NCBI GenBank assembly: GCA_015709615.1
Contig: CP054179.1
Span: 806,001-870,000 of the forward strand
Length of the DNA stretch: 64,000 nucleotides
Direction: 5' to 3'
Source: Gammaproteobacteria bacterium
GTDB taxonomy: Bacteria; Pseudomonadota; Gammaproteobacteria; Burkholderiales; Nitrosomonadaceae
Below, in pieces: positions 17,451 through 25,275 of this stretch; position 1 is the stretch's first letter, and every line of letters begins with the position of its first letter. The notes under the pieces are model-generated. The model was given only the letters and a program-made list of their open reading frames with translations. It did not search any database and was not told where the DNA came from. A program made the position numbers and the translations under genes.

Positions 17451-17482
17451 TGTTCCGCAATTCCGGTTTTGTTCCGCAATTC
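17451..17482 (+). repeat. 13-bp direct repeats next to tRNA-Leu
   Basis: TGTTCCGCAATTC occurs at 17451-17463 and again at 17470-17482, 19 bases apart and 47 bases after the tRNA-Leu end. Direct repeats just inside a tRNA-adjacent element edge are typical of integrase arm-binding sites; that role is inferred. Confidence 0.5.
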
Positions 17483-17544
17483 TGAAAAATCCACATGCTG
17501 TATACTGCACTTTATAATAAAAAAATAATTATATTTTGGAGCAT

Positions 17545-18363
17545 ATGATGACAGCCTTTGATATTCAAACTTTCGAAGAAAGCGCCAAAGAGAATGGGCA
17601 GAGGTATTGGGACGCTCTTCAGTTTATGGATATGCTCGGGTATGAAAGCTGGTCATCATTCAAGACAGTCATTCAAAAATCAATGAGCAATTGCTTGAGT
17701 CTTGGCATAGAAACCGAAGATGTTTTTATTCCGATGACGCTTGATGATGGCTCCAAGACTTATAAACTTTCAAGATTTGCTTGTTTTCTTATTGCAATGC
17801 AAGCGGACAGCAAGAAACCAGAGGTAGTCAAAGCGCAAGTTGCTCTTGCATCGCTGGCTGAGGCATTACTGGAAGAAAAACTATCTGAAACAGGAATTAC
17901 CCGCATAGAAGAGCGCAGCAAGTTAACGACAGCCGAAAAACATCTGAGCGGCGTTGCTAAATCGGCCGGTCTTTTGACTGGCATGGAATATGCCATCTTC
18001 AAGGATGCAGGTTTTCGTGGAATGTACAACATGCCCCTAAAACAACTTCAGGAATATAAAGGTGCTGAAAACGGGAAGACTCTTTATGACTTTATGGGCA
18101 TCACCGAACTTGCAGCCAATACATTCCGTGTTACCCAAACCGCCGAAAGGATGAAAAGAAATAACGTTAAAGGCATTAACGAATCCGCCAGCACAGCCAA
18201 AGAAGTAGGCAAGGAAGTAAGAAGTATTATGCTTAAATCTTCTGGTATTGCGCCGGAAAATCTACCGCTTGAAGGCGATATTTCTTCCGTCAAAAAACAA
18301 ATTAAATCTACAAACACTAAAATGAAAAAGCTTGACGGAAAATCCCCAAAAGAAAAAAAGTAA
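17545..18363 (+). CDS. dinD: DinD-family DNA-damage-inducible protein D homologue
   Basis: This protein of 272 residues is DinD-like: an N-terminal BRO/KilA-like segment (YWDALQFMDMLGYESWSSF), then FKDAGFRGMYNMPL and DFMGITELAANTFRVTQ, all family hallmarks. The C-terminus carries APENLPLEGDISSVKKQ. In E. coli DinD inhibits RecA filament-dependent exchange and is LexA-controlled. It starts at ATG 17545 (or 17548) after TTGGAGC; an upstream TTG at 17536 is less likely. A -10-like TATAAT is at 17513-17518, but I see no proper LexA box. It is the leftmost gene of the prophage-like region. Confidence 0.85.
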   Translation: MMTAFDIQTFEESAKENGQRYWDALQFMDMLGYESWSSFKTVIQKSMSNCLSLGIETEDVFIPMTLDDGSKTYKLSRFACFLIAMQADSKKPEVVKAQVALASLAEALLEEKLSETGITRIEERSKLTTAEKHLSGVAKSAGLLTGMEYAIFKDAGFRGMYNMPLKQLQEYKGAENGKTLYDFMGITELAANTFRVTQTAERMKRNNVKGINESASTAKEVGKEVRSIMLKSSGIAPENLPLEGDISSVKKQIKSTNTKMKKLDGKSPKEKK

Positions 18364-18642
18364 TCATGCAAACTGAAACATCACGACCACTCTCTCAAAT
18401 TTGACAAATAAAACCATCTAGGCGCAGAATTCGCGCAGGTGCTCAAAACACCCCCCGCAAGCGGATAGCCCCGCGCCCGATAGTCGTGGTTTTTTTACGC
18501 CCATAGTTTACCTATGGCTGGGTGTTAGGCTAATAAAATACCTGTTTCGGCAGGGAATACGCCAGCCGTCTTGCGGCGGTTTTGAGCCCCCGGCCACCCC
18601 ATCAAAAAGGGTGAATTCAAAACTAACCGCAAGGAGGCCATC
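18364..18642 (+). promoter_or_regulatory. Structured leader before antirepressor (Ash/Icd-like region)
   Basis: These 279 bases have no convincing ORF but several GC-rich inverted segments and a TGGTTTTTTTACGCCC stretch. They resemble the leader in front of the other antirepressor (44585-44800), which also has GGCTTTTTTTTGTGCC followed by an ATACCC/GGGTGT pairing. Antirepressor genes of P1/P22-type phages are often controlled by small RNAs in such leaders. The antirepressor ribosome site AAGGAGG sits at its end. Confidence 0.45.
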
Positions 18643-19305
18643 ATGGCTGCATTAACTATTCTTACGACCGAAATCCGTCAGATCGATGGACTATATTCCC
18701 TAAACGATTTACACAAAGCTGCTGGCGGTGAAGCAAAGCATCAACCGAGCAATTTTCTTCGCAACACCCAAACAAGAGAATTAATCACCGAAATATCCAA
18801 TTCCTCAGATTTGAGGAATCCACTAAAAACCAAGCAAGGAACCGGAACATACATCTGCAAGGAACTGGTATACGCCTACGCGATGTGGATCAGCGCAAAA
18901 TTCCACCTGCAAGTCATCCGCGCATTCGATGCGATCCATAACCCCGTCGATCGAACCGCCCAGATGGAAGAAATCGGGAAAGCATTCGAGAAGCAATACC
19001 AAAAACTCAGAAAACAGTACAACTACCCGCGCAAGCTGCTGGAGCAATCCGGCTTCGTCTCAGCCGACGGCAAACACCCGGCCAGGCTCAACATGTCCAT
19101 GCTCACCAACACAAAAGCATTCATTTCCCCATTGATGCACTTGCTCAACGAAATGCGCATCGATGGCCACGACGTATCCGCCCCTTGGGATGAATTTATT
19201 GCGATGCGGGAGGCGCTCATCGCAGCAGACAAGGCACTGGAAAAGATTTACATGGAAGCATTGCAGGTTAACTTCAGATCAGCCAGTACGGCGGGGAATA
19301 AATAA
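18643..19305 (+). CDS. KilA-N domain antirepressor
   Basis: This 220-residue protein has a KilA-N DNA-binding domain at about residues 1-100 (QIDGLYSLNDLHKAAGGE; YICKELVYAYAMWISAKFHLQVIRAF). The C-terminal domain at about 125-220 (NYPRKLLEQSGFVSADGKHP to EALQVNFRSASTAG) is nearly identical to that of the AntA/AntB protein at 43931-44584. Phage antirepressors inactivate the CI repressor or control late steps. It starts directly after AAGGAGG. It converges with the lysis genes and ends next to their terminator. Confidence 0.85.
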   Translation: MAALTILTTEIRQIDGLYSLNDLHKAAGGEAKHQPSNFLRNTQTRELITEISNSSDLRNPLKTKQGTGTYICKELVYAYAMWISAKFHLQVIRAFDAIHNPVDRTAQMEEIGKAFEKQYQKLRKQYNYPRKLLEQSGFVSADGKHPARLNMSMLTNTKAFISPLMHLLNEMRIDGHDVSAPWDEFIAMREALIAADKALEKIYMEALQVNFRSASTAGNK

Positions 19306-19332
19306 TAGAAGCAGATCTTTATTTTTGAAAAA

Positions 19333-19355
19333 GCTGCCCGATTTTATCGGGCAGC
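19333..19355 (-). terminator. Intrinsic terminator of the lysis operon
   Basis: A perfect 10-bp stem (GCTGCCCGAT/ATCGGGCAGC) with a short loop. On the minus strand it is followed by TTTTTCAAAAAT. It lies seven bases after the Rz-like stop and may act on both convergent genes. Confidence 0.85.
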
Positions 19356-19361
19356 GCTCAT

Positions 19362-19910
19362 TCAGCCATTTATATCCGGCATCACCTCCACCAGCGGCAA
19401 GCAAGTCTTCCGCAATGTTTCGTACTGTATCACTACTCGTTGCGCGTCTGCGGCAAGTTCCCAAAGATTCTGTTCAATCTGTCCGGGAAGTCTGATTCGA
19501 CCGGTTTCGCTACCACCGAGGCCGGTACCTTGAGTTTCTGCTGTTGCTCCAGCGGCACGATCTGCACAGTTTTTGGCGTCGATCCACAACCCGCGATTAG
19601 CAGCGCGCACACCAGCAAGATCGTTATTAAGCTTGTCTTTTGCAATAATTTCATTTTCAAGCGCCTCCGTTAATGCAGTTGTTTGTTTTTCGCGCTCTTT
19701 GGCCATTGCTTGCGCTGCATCGGCAACAGCTTGCGCCAGTTCTTTGCTGCGCTTTTCTTCTTTTTCCAGCCACTCCGCGCGTTCTGCGGTGCGGCCATCC
19801 TCAAAAATGCCATCATGAATATTTGTAGCGATGTGCCCGACAAAAAGCGTGCATAAAATAATGAGCGCTGCCCAAAGTGCGTATTTGATCAGCGTTGCGT
19901 ATCCGGCCAT
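19362..19910 (-). CDS. Rz-like inner-membrane spanin
   Basis: Protein of 182 residues from ATG 19910 (site GGAGTTGAT). It has one N-terminal membrane segment (IKYALWAALIILCTLFVGHIA, positions about 7-27). A long charged periplasmic coiled coil (AEWLEKEEKRSKELAQAVAD and onwards) follows. This is the organisation of Rz i-spanins, which link to an outer-membrane Rz1 lipoprotein and fuse the membranes at lysis. A second gene in another frame inside it (19433-19654) encodes the lipoprotein partner, which strongly supports the call. Confidence 0.85.
   Translation of the reverse strand: MAGYATLIKYALWAALIILCTLFVGHIATNIHDGIFEDGRTAERAEWLEKEEKRSKELAQAVADAAQAMAKEREKQTTALTEALENEIIAKDKLNNDLAGVRAANRGLWIDAKNCADRAAGATAETQGTGLGGSETGRIRLPGQIEQNLWELAADAQRVVIQYETLRKTCLPLVEVMPDING
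19433..19654 (-). CDS. Rz1-like outer-membrane spanin lipoprotein, nested in Rz
   Basis: Protein of 73 residues wholly inside the Rz-like gene in another frame. It begins MKLLQKTSLITILLVCALLI followed by AGC, a signal peptide with lipobox and the lipidated Cys at residue 23. The mature part is short and contains repeated Pro and Val (VQIVPLEQQQKLKVP). Nested Rz1 genes are a known arrangement in lambda. The lipobox inside an alternate frame is unlikely by chance. Confidence 0.85.
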   Translation of the reverse strand: MKLLQKTSLITILLVCALLIAGCGSTPKTVQIVPLEQQQKLKVPASVVAKPVESDFPDRLNRIFGNLPQTRNE

Positions 19911-19911
19911 A

Positions 19912-20172
19912 TCAACTCCTATTGCGCGAATTTGAATAAATTTTGAATGCATACCCCATGAGCAGCGTCATAAGCGTTTGCAGCGCACCGAGAATCAACA
20001 CGATGTCACTTGCAGACATTCCTTTATCTGCTGCAAAATAAGCGTACCGGAATGATTCCCGCGTCACTTCAAGATACATAAAAAGAAAGAAGGAAATCAC
20101 CAACCTTCTGAATAAATGATGATTCTCAAGCTGATCAGCAATCGATCGCATCAAATTAACAACATGAACCAT
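19912..20172 (-). CDS. Small membrane protein, holin candidate
   Basis: 86 residues with two hydrophobic segments (LVISFFLFMYLEV at about 25-37 and DIVLILGALQTLMTLLMGYAF at about 56-76) and charged ends. It is immediately upstream of the spanin genes (one-base gap to the Rz start), which is where holins sit. No strong family match is recognised, so the call rests on topology and position. Confidence 0.6.
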   Translation of the reverse strand: MVHVVNLMRSIADQLENHHLFRRLVISFFLFMYLEVTRESFRYAYFAADKGMSASDIVLILGALQTLMTLLMGYAFKIYSNSRNRS

Positions 20173-20232
20173 TATTACCTCTCCAAAATCACTAAAACCG
20201 CTTCGGTTCTTTTATTAAAGCGCGATCTTTTA

Positions 20233-21300
20233 TTACGCCAATCGATACAGATCAATCGCCGCCGGTGCGTACAGCACGGAATTTGACGGCGGGTAATCTC
20301 TTATAATGATGTTCCAGAACCAGCCCTCGCAAGGGCCGCCCTGGCTATACATCAAGATAGGCATTATCCGTCCCCAGGGCAGTCCAAATTCATCTTTGGT
20401 TCTGCCGATGTGATGACAAATGATCTGATCATCGATTGCAAACAGGCATATTCCTTTCGATTCATGCATATGGATATAGCCCTCAACCTTGAACCAGGCA
20501 TCAAGAGTTACGGGAGCCGTTTTATGGGTTTCGTACCAATAAATTTTGTTTGGAGACACGGCGTTGAACGGAAGAATTCCGCTTGGATCTGTCGTCATGC
20601 CTCCATTTGCACCATTGTCCGCGATAGCACGCCACCGCAACGAACCATCTTGCATGCGTACTATATGTAGTACAGTGCGAAACCCTCCGCCGTACTGATT
20701 TTTTGTTCCGTCATACCACCCGCCTGTTTTGAAATCAACCTGCACAGCCGAGTCGTTGACATTAGGTATTTGCGCCGATAACGCACCGGGGCGCTTGCAC
20801 CAATAGCTGAAATACACATCACCAAGCAATGGCGGAAGCGGATTCGTGTTATCGGAAACACGGTTAAACATCAGATCAAGTTGCCCGCCAAAAGGTTGAT
20901 TTACGTGGCTGACATGATCGATTTGGCCAGTATCCTTCAGGTTTAGATGCAACGCTCTGCCGGTCGATCCATCCGGGCCGGTCATTGTAGGAAAATCAAC
21001 AACAGCATAATTGCCAACGTTTGCCGGGCTGAGAGTTGCAAATTTATGACCCAGATAAATAACCGACCAGTTGCAGTTTAAAGCCTGTCCGTCACCACCG
21101 TTCGGGAAGCTGGGCTGAGCTGTAGGCCAGGTAAAACCGGTAGTTAAATCAGTCCCGGACATCTGATCTTGTACGCCATTTGCCGCAAAATTATCGTGCG
21201 TTGTATTAGCCTCGAAATTGCTCTCGAACAGAAGTGTAGAAATCAGATTAGGCGTAAACGTTTTTATGCCGCTCAGAATAGTTGTTCGATCAATAGTCAT
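20233..21300 (-). CDS. Phage protein, possible jelly-roll/carbohydrate-binding
   Basis: 355 residues rich in Gly, Trp, Tyr and Asp with alternating beta pattern (PFGGQLDLMFNRVSD; DVYFSYWCKRPG; WFKVEGYIHMHESKG). This pattern resembles LamG-like or polysaccharide-lyase jelly-roll folds. No signal peptide. It lies between tail-linked small proteins and the lysis genes. It might bind or degrade host surface sugar, or be an accessory tail protein. I do not recognise a named family. Confidence 0.55.
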   Translation of the reverse strand: MTIDRTTILSGIKTFTPNLISTLLFESNFEANTTHDNFAANGVQDQMSGTDLTTGFTWPTAQPSFPNGGDGQALNCNWSVIYLGHKFATLSPANVGNYAVVDFPTMTGPDGSTGRALHLNLKDTGQIDHVSHVNQPFGGQLDLMFNRVSDNTNPLPPLLGDVYFSYWCKRPGALSAQIPNVNDSAVQVDFKTGGWYDGTKNQYGGGFRTVLHIVRMQDGSLRWRAIADNGANGGMTTDPSGILPFNAVSPNKIYWYETHKTAPVTLDAWFKVEGYIHMHESKGICLFAIDDQIICHHIGRTKDEFGLPWGRIMPILMYSQGGPCEGWFWNIIIRDYPPSNSVLYAPAAIDLYRLA

Positions 21301-21301
21301 T

Positions 21302-22114
21302 TTAATCCCCTGATCCGCAAGTAATGATCTCTACAAAACATGAATAGAGATGAGCTGCATCTTTGGTTGCGGCTACACCAACAGTATTTGACGTACCGAA
21401 ATTAAAACCATAGTCCAAATACACGTCCTGCATGTCCATATTATCAATATCCGTAATGCCGTTTATCGAGTACAAATCGGTCATGGTATTGCCGTCCCAC
21501 ATATTGAAAACAACCTGTTTGCCGAGCAATTGCATGGTTGAACTATCGGTGCGTTTAATAACGAGGTTGTGTTCTGCGCAACCATCATTTGCAATTGCTC
21601 CGTACGAATACAACAATTCTTTGTTGTCTATTGGATTCGAGCTTCTGCCGAACAGCAGTCTCCTGATCAAGAATTTAGTGTTGTCACCGGCATCCATAAA
21701 CAACCGTTGATAAGAGGCTTGAACTCTGATCATGTCTCCATTCTGGAGAAATGATCCATTCAGCGGCGAAAATGGAATCTTGATTTTCAGCTTGGAATCG
21801 AACGTACCGCTGCGCGTCGGTGTGGCGTTATATTTAACGCCCGCATTTACTCTTCCTCCCACAGGTTTCCAGCGATAGTCATCGCTAAAGCAAAGTTGGC
21901 CATTGTTCGCAATATCAGTGAAGAAAACTACCAAACCGCGATTTCCCTTGGCTAGAGGTGCATCGTAAAAAGGGCATTTGATGTCTGACTGGATAAGCTG
22001 ATTGCCATCCGCACCGATAAGCATGTCACTGCCACCGGAAGTGGCTTTCCTGATCATTCCAGCGGATAGTGCATCTTCCAGGTCAAATACCGCTCTTTGT
22101 TCACCCGCACCCAT
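21302..22114 (-). CDS. Hypothetical phage protein, beta-rich
   Basis: 270 residues starting MGAGEQRAVFDLEDALSAGM. Its composition (LVVFFTDIANNGQLCFSDDY; FNMWDGNTMTDLYSIN) suggests a mostly beta fold. Its ATG overlaps the stop of the upstream 98-residue protein (TGATG) and the next gene begins two bases after it, so the three are one coupled unit. Function unknown; an accessory virion or receptor-binding part is possible. Confidence 0.6.
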   Translation of the reverse strand: MGAGEQRAVFDLEDALSAGMIRKATSGGSDMLIGADGNQLIQSDIKCPFYDAPLAKGNRGLVVFFTDIANNGQLCFSDDYRWKPVGGRVNAGVKYNATPTRSGTFDSKLKIKIPFSPLNGSFLQNGDMIRVQASYQRLFMDAGDNTKFLIRRLLFGRSSNPIDNKELLYSYGAIANDGCAEHNLVIKRTDSSTMQLLGKQVVFNMWDGNTMTDLYSINGITDIDNMDMQDVYLDYGFNFGTSNTVGVAATKDAAHLYSCFVEIITCGSGD

Positions 22115-22410
22115 CAGAATGACCTCCCTACCAAGTGGTATTCGAATTTACCGGTTAGGCCGTCTCGCGCGGCGACTACGCCAATTCTGGAACCTTCCGG
22201 CACGTGATATTTTTCCGTGTTGCCTTTCAGCACAATATCCCCACTGGTTCTCGTAACATCCGCTGCATTATCTGGGTCGATTTTCACCCGGATATCAACC
22301 GGCGTATAAACCTTATACACGCCCGCAGGCAATGGCCCGGTTTGCACGCCGGCATCACCGATGTCCAACTGCGGGCCTTGCTGGTGCCCTTCAATGTATA
22401 GCGCTTCCAT
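22114..22410 (-). CDS. Hypothetical phage protein
   Basis: 98 residues (MEALYIEGHQQGPQLDIGDA start) with a KVYTPVDIRVKIDPDNAADV strand-rich centre. It resembles small beta proteins that precede fibre-like genes in phages. Coupled by stop/start overlap to the next gene. No family recognised. Confidence 0.6.
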   Translation of the reverse strand: MEALYIEGHQQGPQLDIGDAGVQTGPLPAGVYKVYTPVDIRVKIDPDNAADVTRTSGDIVLKGNTEKYHVPEGSRIGVVAARDGLTGKFEYHLVGRSF

Positions 22411-22420
22411 CCTCGTTCTC

Positions 22421-22687
22421 CTACAGCTTGAATATTTTCAATATAAACTCCAAAGCGCCGGTGAATTTTCCGGCAGCCATTAGCGCACCCGCGATGAGAA
22501 TCGTGCTGACAATGCGCGTGGCAATTTCTATTCCGCGCCAATAGCCTTTGTTTTCGGCCTTCTCTTCCAGCAAGATATTCGCTGTGACTTTCGCGGTGAT
22601 TTGCATTTTTTCCAGCTCACGCTCAAGAAAAAGCACCCGCACCTGGAGTTTTCCCACATCGTTCGCGTACGGACATTCCTGTGACAT
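22421..22687 (-). CDS. Small membrane protein with coiled coil
   Basis: 88 residues from ATG 22687; an in-frame upstream region to 22738 would overlap the preceding gene. An N-terminal coiled coil (VGKLQVRVLFLERELEKMQI) is followed by a membrane segment (IATRIVSTILIAGALMAAGKF). It is similar in form to hemolysin XhlA-like or holin-associated proteins. Precise role unknown. Confidence 0.6.
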   Translation of the reverse strand: MSQECPYANDVGKLQVRVLFLERELEKMQITAKVTANILLEEKAENKGYWRGIEIATRIVSTILIAGALMAAGKFTGALEFILKIFKL

Positions 22688-22704
22688 GGTTTGATATCTC
22701 CGGG

Positions 22705-22992
22705 TTATAAGCTCGAGCCGATAAACACCCCAAGACAAAAACTACCAACTAAAGCCACACCCACAATCAATGCCGTCCATTTGCTGCGCACTGTTTTTTC
22801 AAGATACGGATCAACAAACTGATCAGCTACTGCATTGCCCGCTTCGAATTTATCCAAATGCGCATTGACGTTCGATTTCGCGTCCGTGATGGCGGTTTGC
22901 ACACGCTGACGCAGGTCGGTGAGGCTGCTGGTATCAATCACTTGCTGAATCTTTCCCAATTCTTTCTCGAGCTGATCTTTAATTTCTTGCAT
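22705..22992 (-). CDS. ElaB/YqjD-like small membrane protein
   Basis: 95 residues: an amphipathic helical N-terminus (MQEIKDQLEKELGKIQQVID) and one C-terminal membrane helix (WTALIVGVALVGSFCLGVFIG). The shape is like C-tail anchored ElaB/YqjD proteins. It is the first gene after the terminator that closes the tail operon, so it starts the lysis/accessory unit. Confidence 0.6.
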   Translation of the reverse strand: MQEIKDQLEKELGKIQQVIDTSSLTDLRQRVQTAITDAKSNVNAHLDKFEAGNAVADQFVDPYLEKTVRSKWTALIVGVALVGSFCLGVFIGSSL

Positions 22993-23014
22993 TTTGCGAT
23001 CCTCTAAAATAAAA

Positions 23015-23037
23015 AAGCCGCGTTTTAAGCGCGGCTT
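23015..23037 (-). terminator. Intrinsic terminator after tail gene D
   Basis: On the minus strand AAGCCGCG/CGCGGCTT forms an 8-bp stem followed by TTTTATTTTA. It lies 28 bases after the gpD-like stop and separates the tail operon from the lysis/accessory genes. Confidence 0.9.
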
Positions 23038-23064
23038 CGGTTGATAATCCGGTTCAATCTCAGG

Positions 23065-24114
23065 TCATTCGATTTTCAAAACTTGCAATTCTTTTTTCTT
23101 GGCATCGACCCGCCCTATTCCGCTTTTTCCTTCGTTGCCTGCATTGATGCGGATTGTGGTGATCCAGGCGGTTCTGGAGAAATTCTGTTCGACCGATTCG
23201 ATCAAGTAGGTCCCATCGGCTTCATCCTTAATGCCGGCCAGTTCCAGCCATTTTTCCGCGCCCACGTCGGCCCGCCCGTGCGTCAGTTCGATACGGCCGC
23301 TCATCGTGGCGCGGTTGAGTGAGGCCTTGCGGCTTTTTGCGGCGGCCTGCGCTTCATCGGCTGTGGGGTGGATATGCCGGTCGGTGTGCTTCGGAGCGTG
23401 CGCGATGCCCGGCGCGGAATCGTTCGACAAGACGATTGTTTGCAATTGCCCGGTGCTGCGGTTGTGATAGCTCGCGCGCACTTCGCTGGACAACGCACGA
23501 TCCGGAAACGATAGTGAATAGCTGGCGATATCGTCGCGGTGCAACGTTATCGATGGCATTTTCAGCCCACTGCCGCTCTTGCCCTCTCCGCGCGTAACCA
23601 CGATTAACTTGCCGTCCTTAACCGTGGCTGTTGCACCGTACTGCCTTGCCATGCGGGTGATGAAGTGCATATCGGATTCATTGATCTGATCGGCGCGGGC
23701 AATAGCGGGATTCAACGGACAGAAAGGCTGCAACCCGTTATCCCGGGCAATGTCGCCGGTAATCGCATCCAAAGTGGTGCTTTCCCATGAACGGCGCTTC
23801 TGCTCTTTTAACGATGCCACCAGATCACCCGGTTTTCCGCGAATCATCATGCTCTGCGGAGGTCCGCTGATTTCTATTTCATCGACCTTGTAGCGGCCGA
23901 CAAATTTCAGCGGTTCGCCGGCGTAACCCAGACTGATTTCAAGAGTCGCACCCTTCTTCGGGAAAGCGACCGCACCATCGCGATCGTCGATCACGATTTC
24001 GCAATCGTCCGATTCCAGTCCTGGTTTATCAGTCGTGCGTAGCGACAGCAACCGGTCACGCAAAAGATCAGTGATGTCCTGATTGTCCGCAATTACTTTG
24101 AAATCCGGTTTCAT
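23065..24114 (-). CDS. Tail protein D (P2 gpD-like, baseplate hub)
   Basis: 349 residues of the phage late control D / gpD family. Visible family parts are ITDLLRDRLLSLRTTDKPGL, GATLEISLGYAGEPLKFVGRY and YLIESVEQNFSRTAW. In P2-like tails D forms the hub under the spike. Four bases separate it from gpX, in the P2 order T-U-X-D. Confidence 0.92.
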   Translation of the reverse strand: MKPDFKVIADNQDITDLLRDRLLSLRTTDKPGLESDDCEIVIDDRDGAVAFPKKGATLEISLGYAGEPLKFVGRYKVDEIEISGPPQSMMIRGKPGDLVASLKEQKRRSWESTTLDAITGDIARDNGLQPFCPLNPAIARADQINESDMHFITRMARQYGATATVKDGKLIVVTRGEGKSGSGLKMPSITLHRDDIASYSLSFPDRALSSEVRASYHNRSTGQLQTIVLSNDSAPGIAHAPKHTDRHIHPTADEAQAAAKSRKASLNRATMSGRIELTHGRADVGAEKWLELAGIKDEADGTYLIESVEQNFSRTAWITTIRINAGNEGKSGIGRVDAKKKELQVLKIE

Positions 24115-24117
24115 GCA

Positions 24118-24324
24118 TCAGCTCCACAACTGCACAGGCTTATTCACTTTCACCGGGAAATCCGGCAGCGTGATCAAAATCCCGGAAGCGAACGGTTGCC
24201 CTAATTTGGCCAAACCGGGATTGGCGTCGATCACCGCTTCCACCGTGCCGTTCAGGTTGCCGTAATAGCGATAGCACAGCGTATCCAACCGGTCGCCGTC
24301 AGATGTTCTGATAGTCTTCGCCAT
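24118..24324 (-). CDS. Tail protein X (P2 gpX-like, LysM-like)
   Basis: 68 residues from ATG 24324. RTSDGDRLDTLCYRYYGNLN followed by NPGLAKLGQPFASG is the LysM-like gpX pattern. It overlaps the end of the gpU-like gene by 26 bases. It is needed for tail completion in P2. Confidence 0.9.
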   Translation of the reverse strand: MAKTIRTSDGDRLDTLCYRYYGNLNGTVEAVIDANPGLAKLGQPFASGILITLPDFPVKVNKPVQLWS

Positions 24325-25267
24325 AGCGCTGGAATTCCAGGGTGAATTGCTGCTTGCGCGGCATGCCGTCGGCAAACAGTCCGCTTTGTTCTTCTTCGAT
24401 GCGCGTCAGATACCATTGCCCCAGCGTTTCGCCATAACCTGTAGTCAGGTTGAGCGGCGTCATCGCATAACCTATGCCGCGCAGCCTGTCCAACTGGCCG
24501 GCGCCGGATTTCTTGGTAAAAATCGCACCACTGATGGTAATGGTCTCCCCGCCCCTGGATACCGCTTGCAGCGCATCGCTGCGGGTCAGGCGGCTTTGCG
24601 CGGCAACGTTATAATGCGTTTGCCGCCGCAAAGTGTCATACCCGGCGGTCGACAGATTAAAGTAATAGCTCTCGCCGGTTTGCGACGTCAGCACCAGCAA
24701 ATGCGCGTGCGACGCCCCGGCATCCGGCAATCCGCCACGGAATCCGCTTAATAAATCGCTGGGGGATAGCGCGGTAAGTTCGATATTTTCCAAGCTGGGC
24801 GATCCAGGATTGAATGCCGCGTTGAAAGCCAGTTGCACGCTGTCGAATATCCCGCCGGTTGTCAGCACGGCGTTATTGATCGAGCCGCCAACGCCATTGA
24901 TGGCGCTCGAAGGATCGCCGCCGGAAATTCCGGTCACGCCGAGCAAAATGCGGTTGCCAAGCGTTGTCATCAGGCGGATGCTGCTTGCAATGCTGTTAAG
25001 CCCGCGCGCCGCTGCGGCGGCATCGGCTCCCAGCACGCCGCTTGTCAGCAGACTGTTTGCCTGCGCCAGCGCTTGGCCTGCGGCCTGCATGTTGACGGTA
25101 CCGGCATTTTCAATACGGCTAAGCGAATCGATCAGCAAAATCAGCTTCTGCGCAGCAATATTGCCCGCGGCGGCACTGCGCGTAACCATGCCCTGCATCC
25201 TCCGGGTTTGCTCGCAGGCTACGCTGCAGCGGCTTGCCGCCGTATCGATCAACTGATTAAAGAACAT
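24299..25267 (-). CDS. Tail protein U-like with long N-terminal extension
   Basis: 322 residues. The C-terminal 130 or so (SRGGETITISGAIFTKKSGA; YLTRIEEEQSGLFADG; QFTLEFQRYGED) match the P2 GpU tail terminator family. The preceding 190 residues are Ala/Leu/Ser-rich and helical (AAGNIAAQKLILLIDSLSRI). P2 gpU itself is about half this length. The extension resembles tail proteins of other contractile phages but I cannot name it. Confidence 0.8.
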   Translation of the reverse strand: MFFNQLIDTAASRCSVACEQTRRMQGMVTRSAAAGNIAAQKLILLIDSLSRIENAGTVNMQAAGQALAQANSLLTSGVLGADAAAAARGLNSIASSIRLMTTLGNRILLGVTGISGGDPSSAINGVGGSINNAVLTTGGIFDSVQLAFNAAFNPGSPSLENIELTALSPSDLLSGFRGGLPDAGASHAHLLVLTSQTGESYYFNLSTAGYDTLRRQTHYNVAAQSRLTRSDALQAVSRGGETITISGAIFTKKSGAGQLDRLRGIGYAMTPLNLTTGYGETLGQWYLTRIEEEQSGLFADGMPRKQQFTLEFQRYGEDYQNI

Positions 25268-25275
25268 GCTCCGCC

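Noticed and set aside
17500..17518. LexA box in front of dinD (CTGTATACTGCAC)
   Set aside because: The right half does not match the ACAG half-site at the proper spacing.
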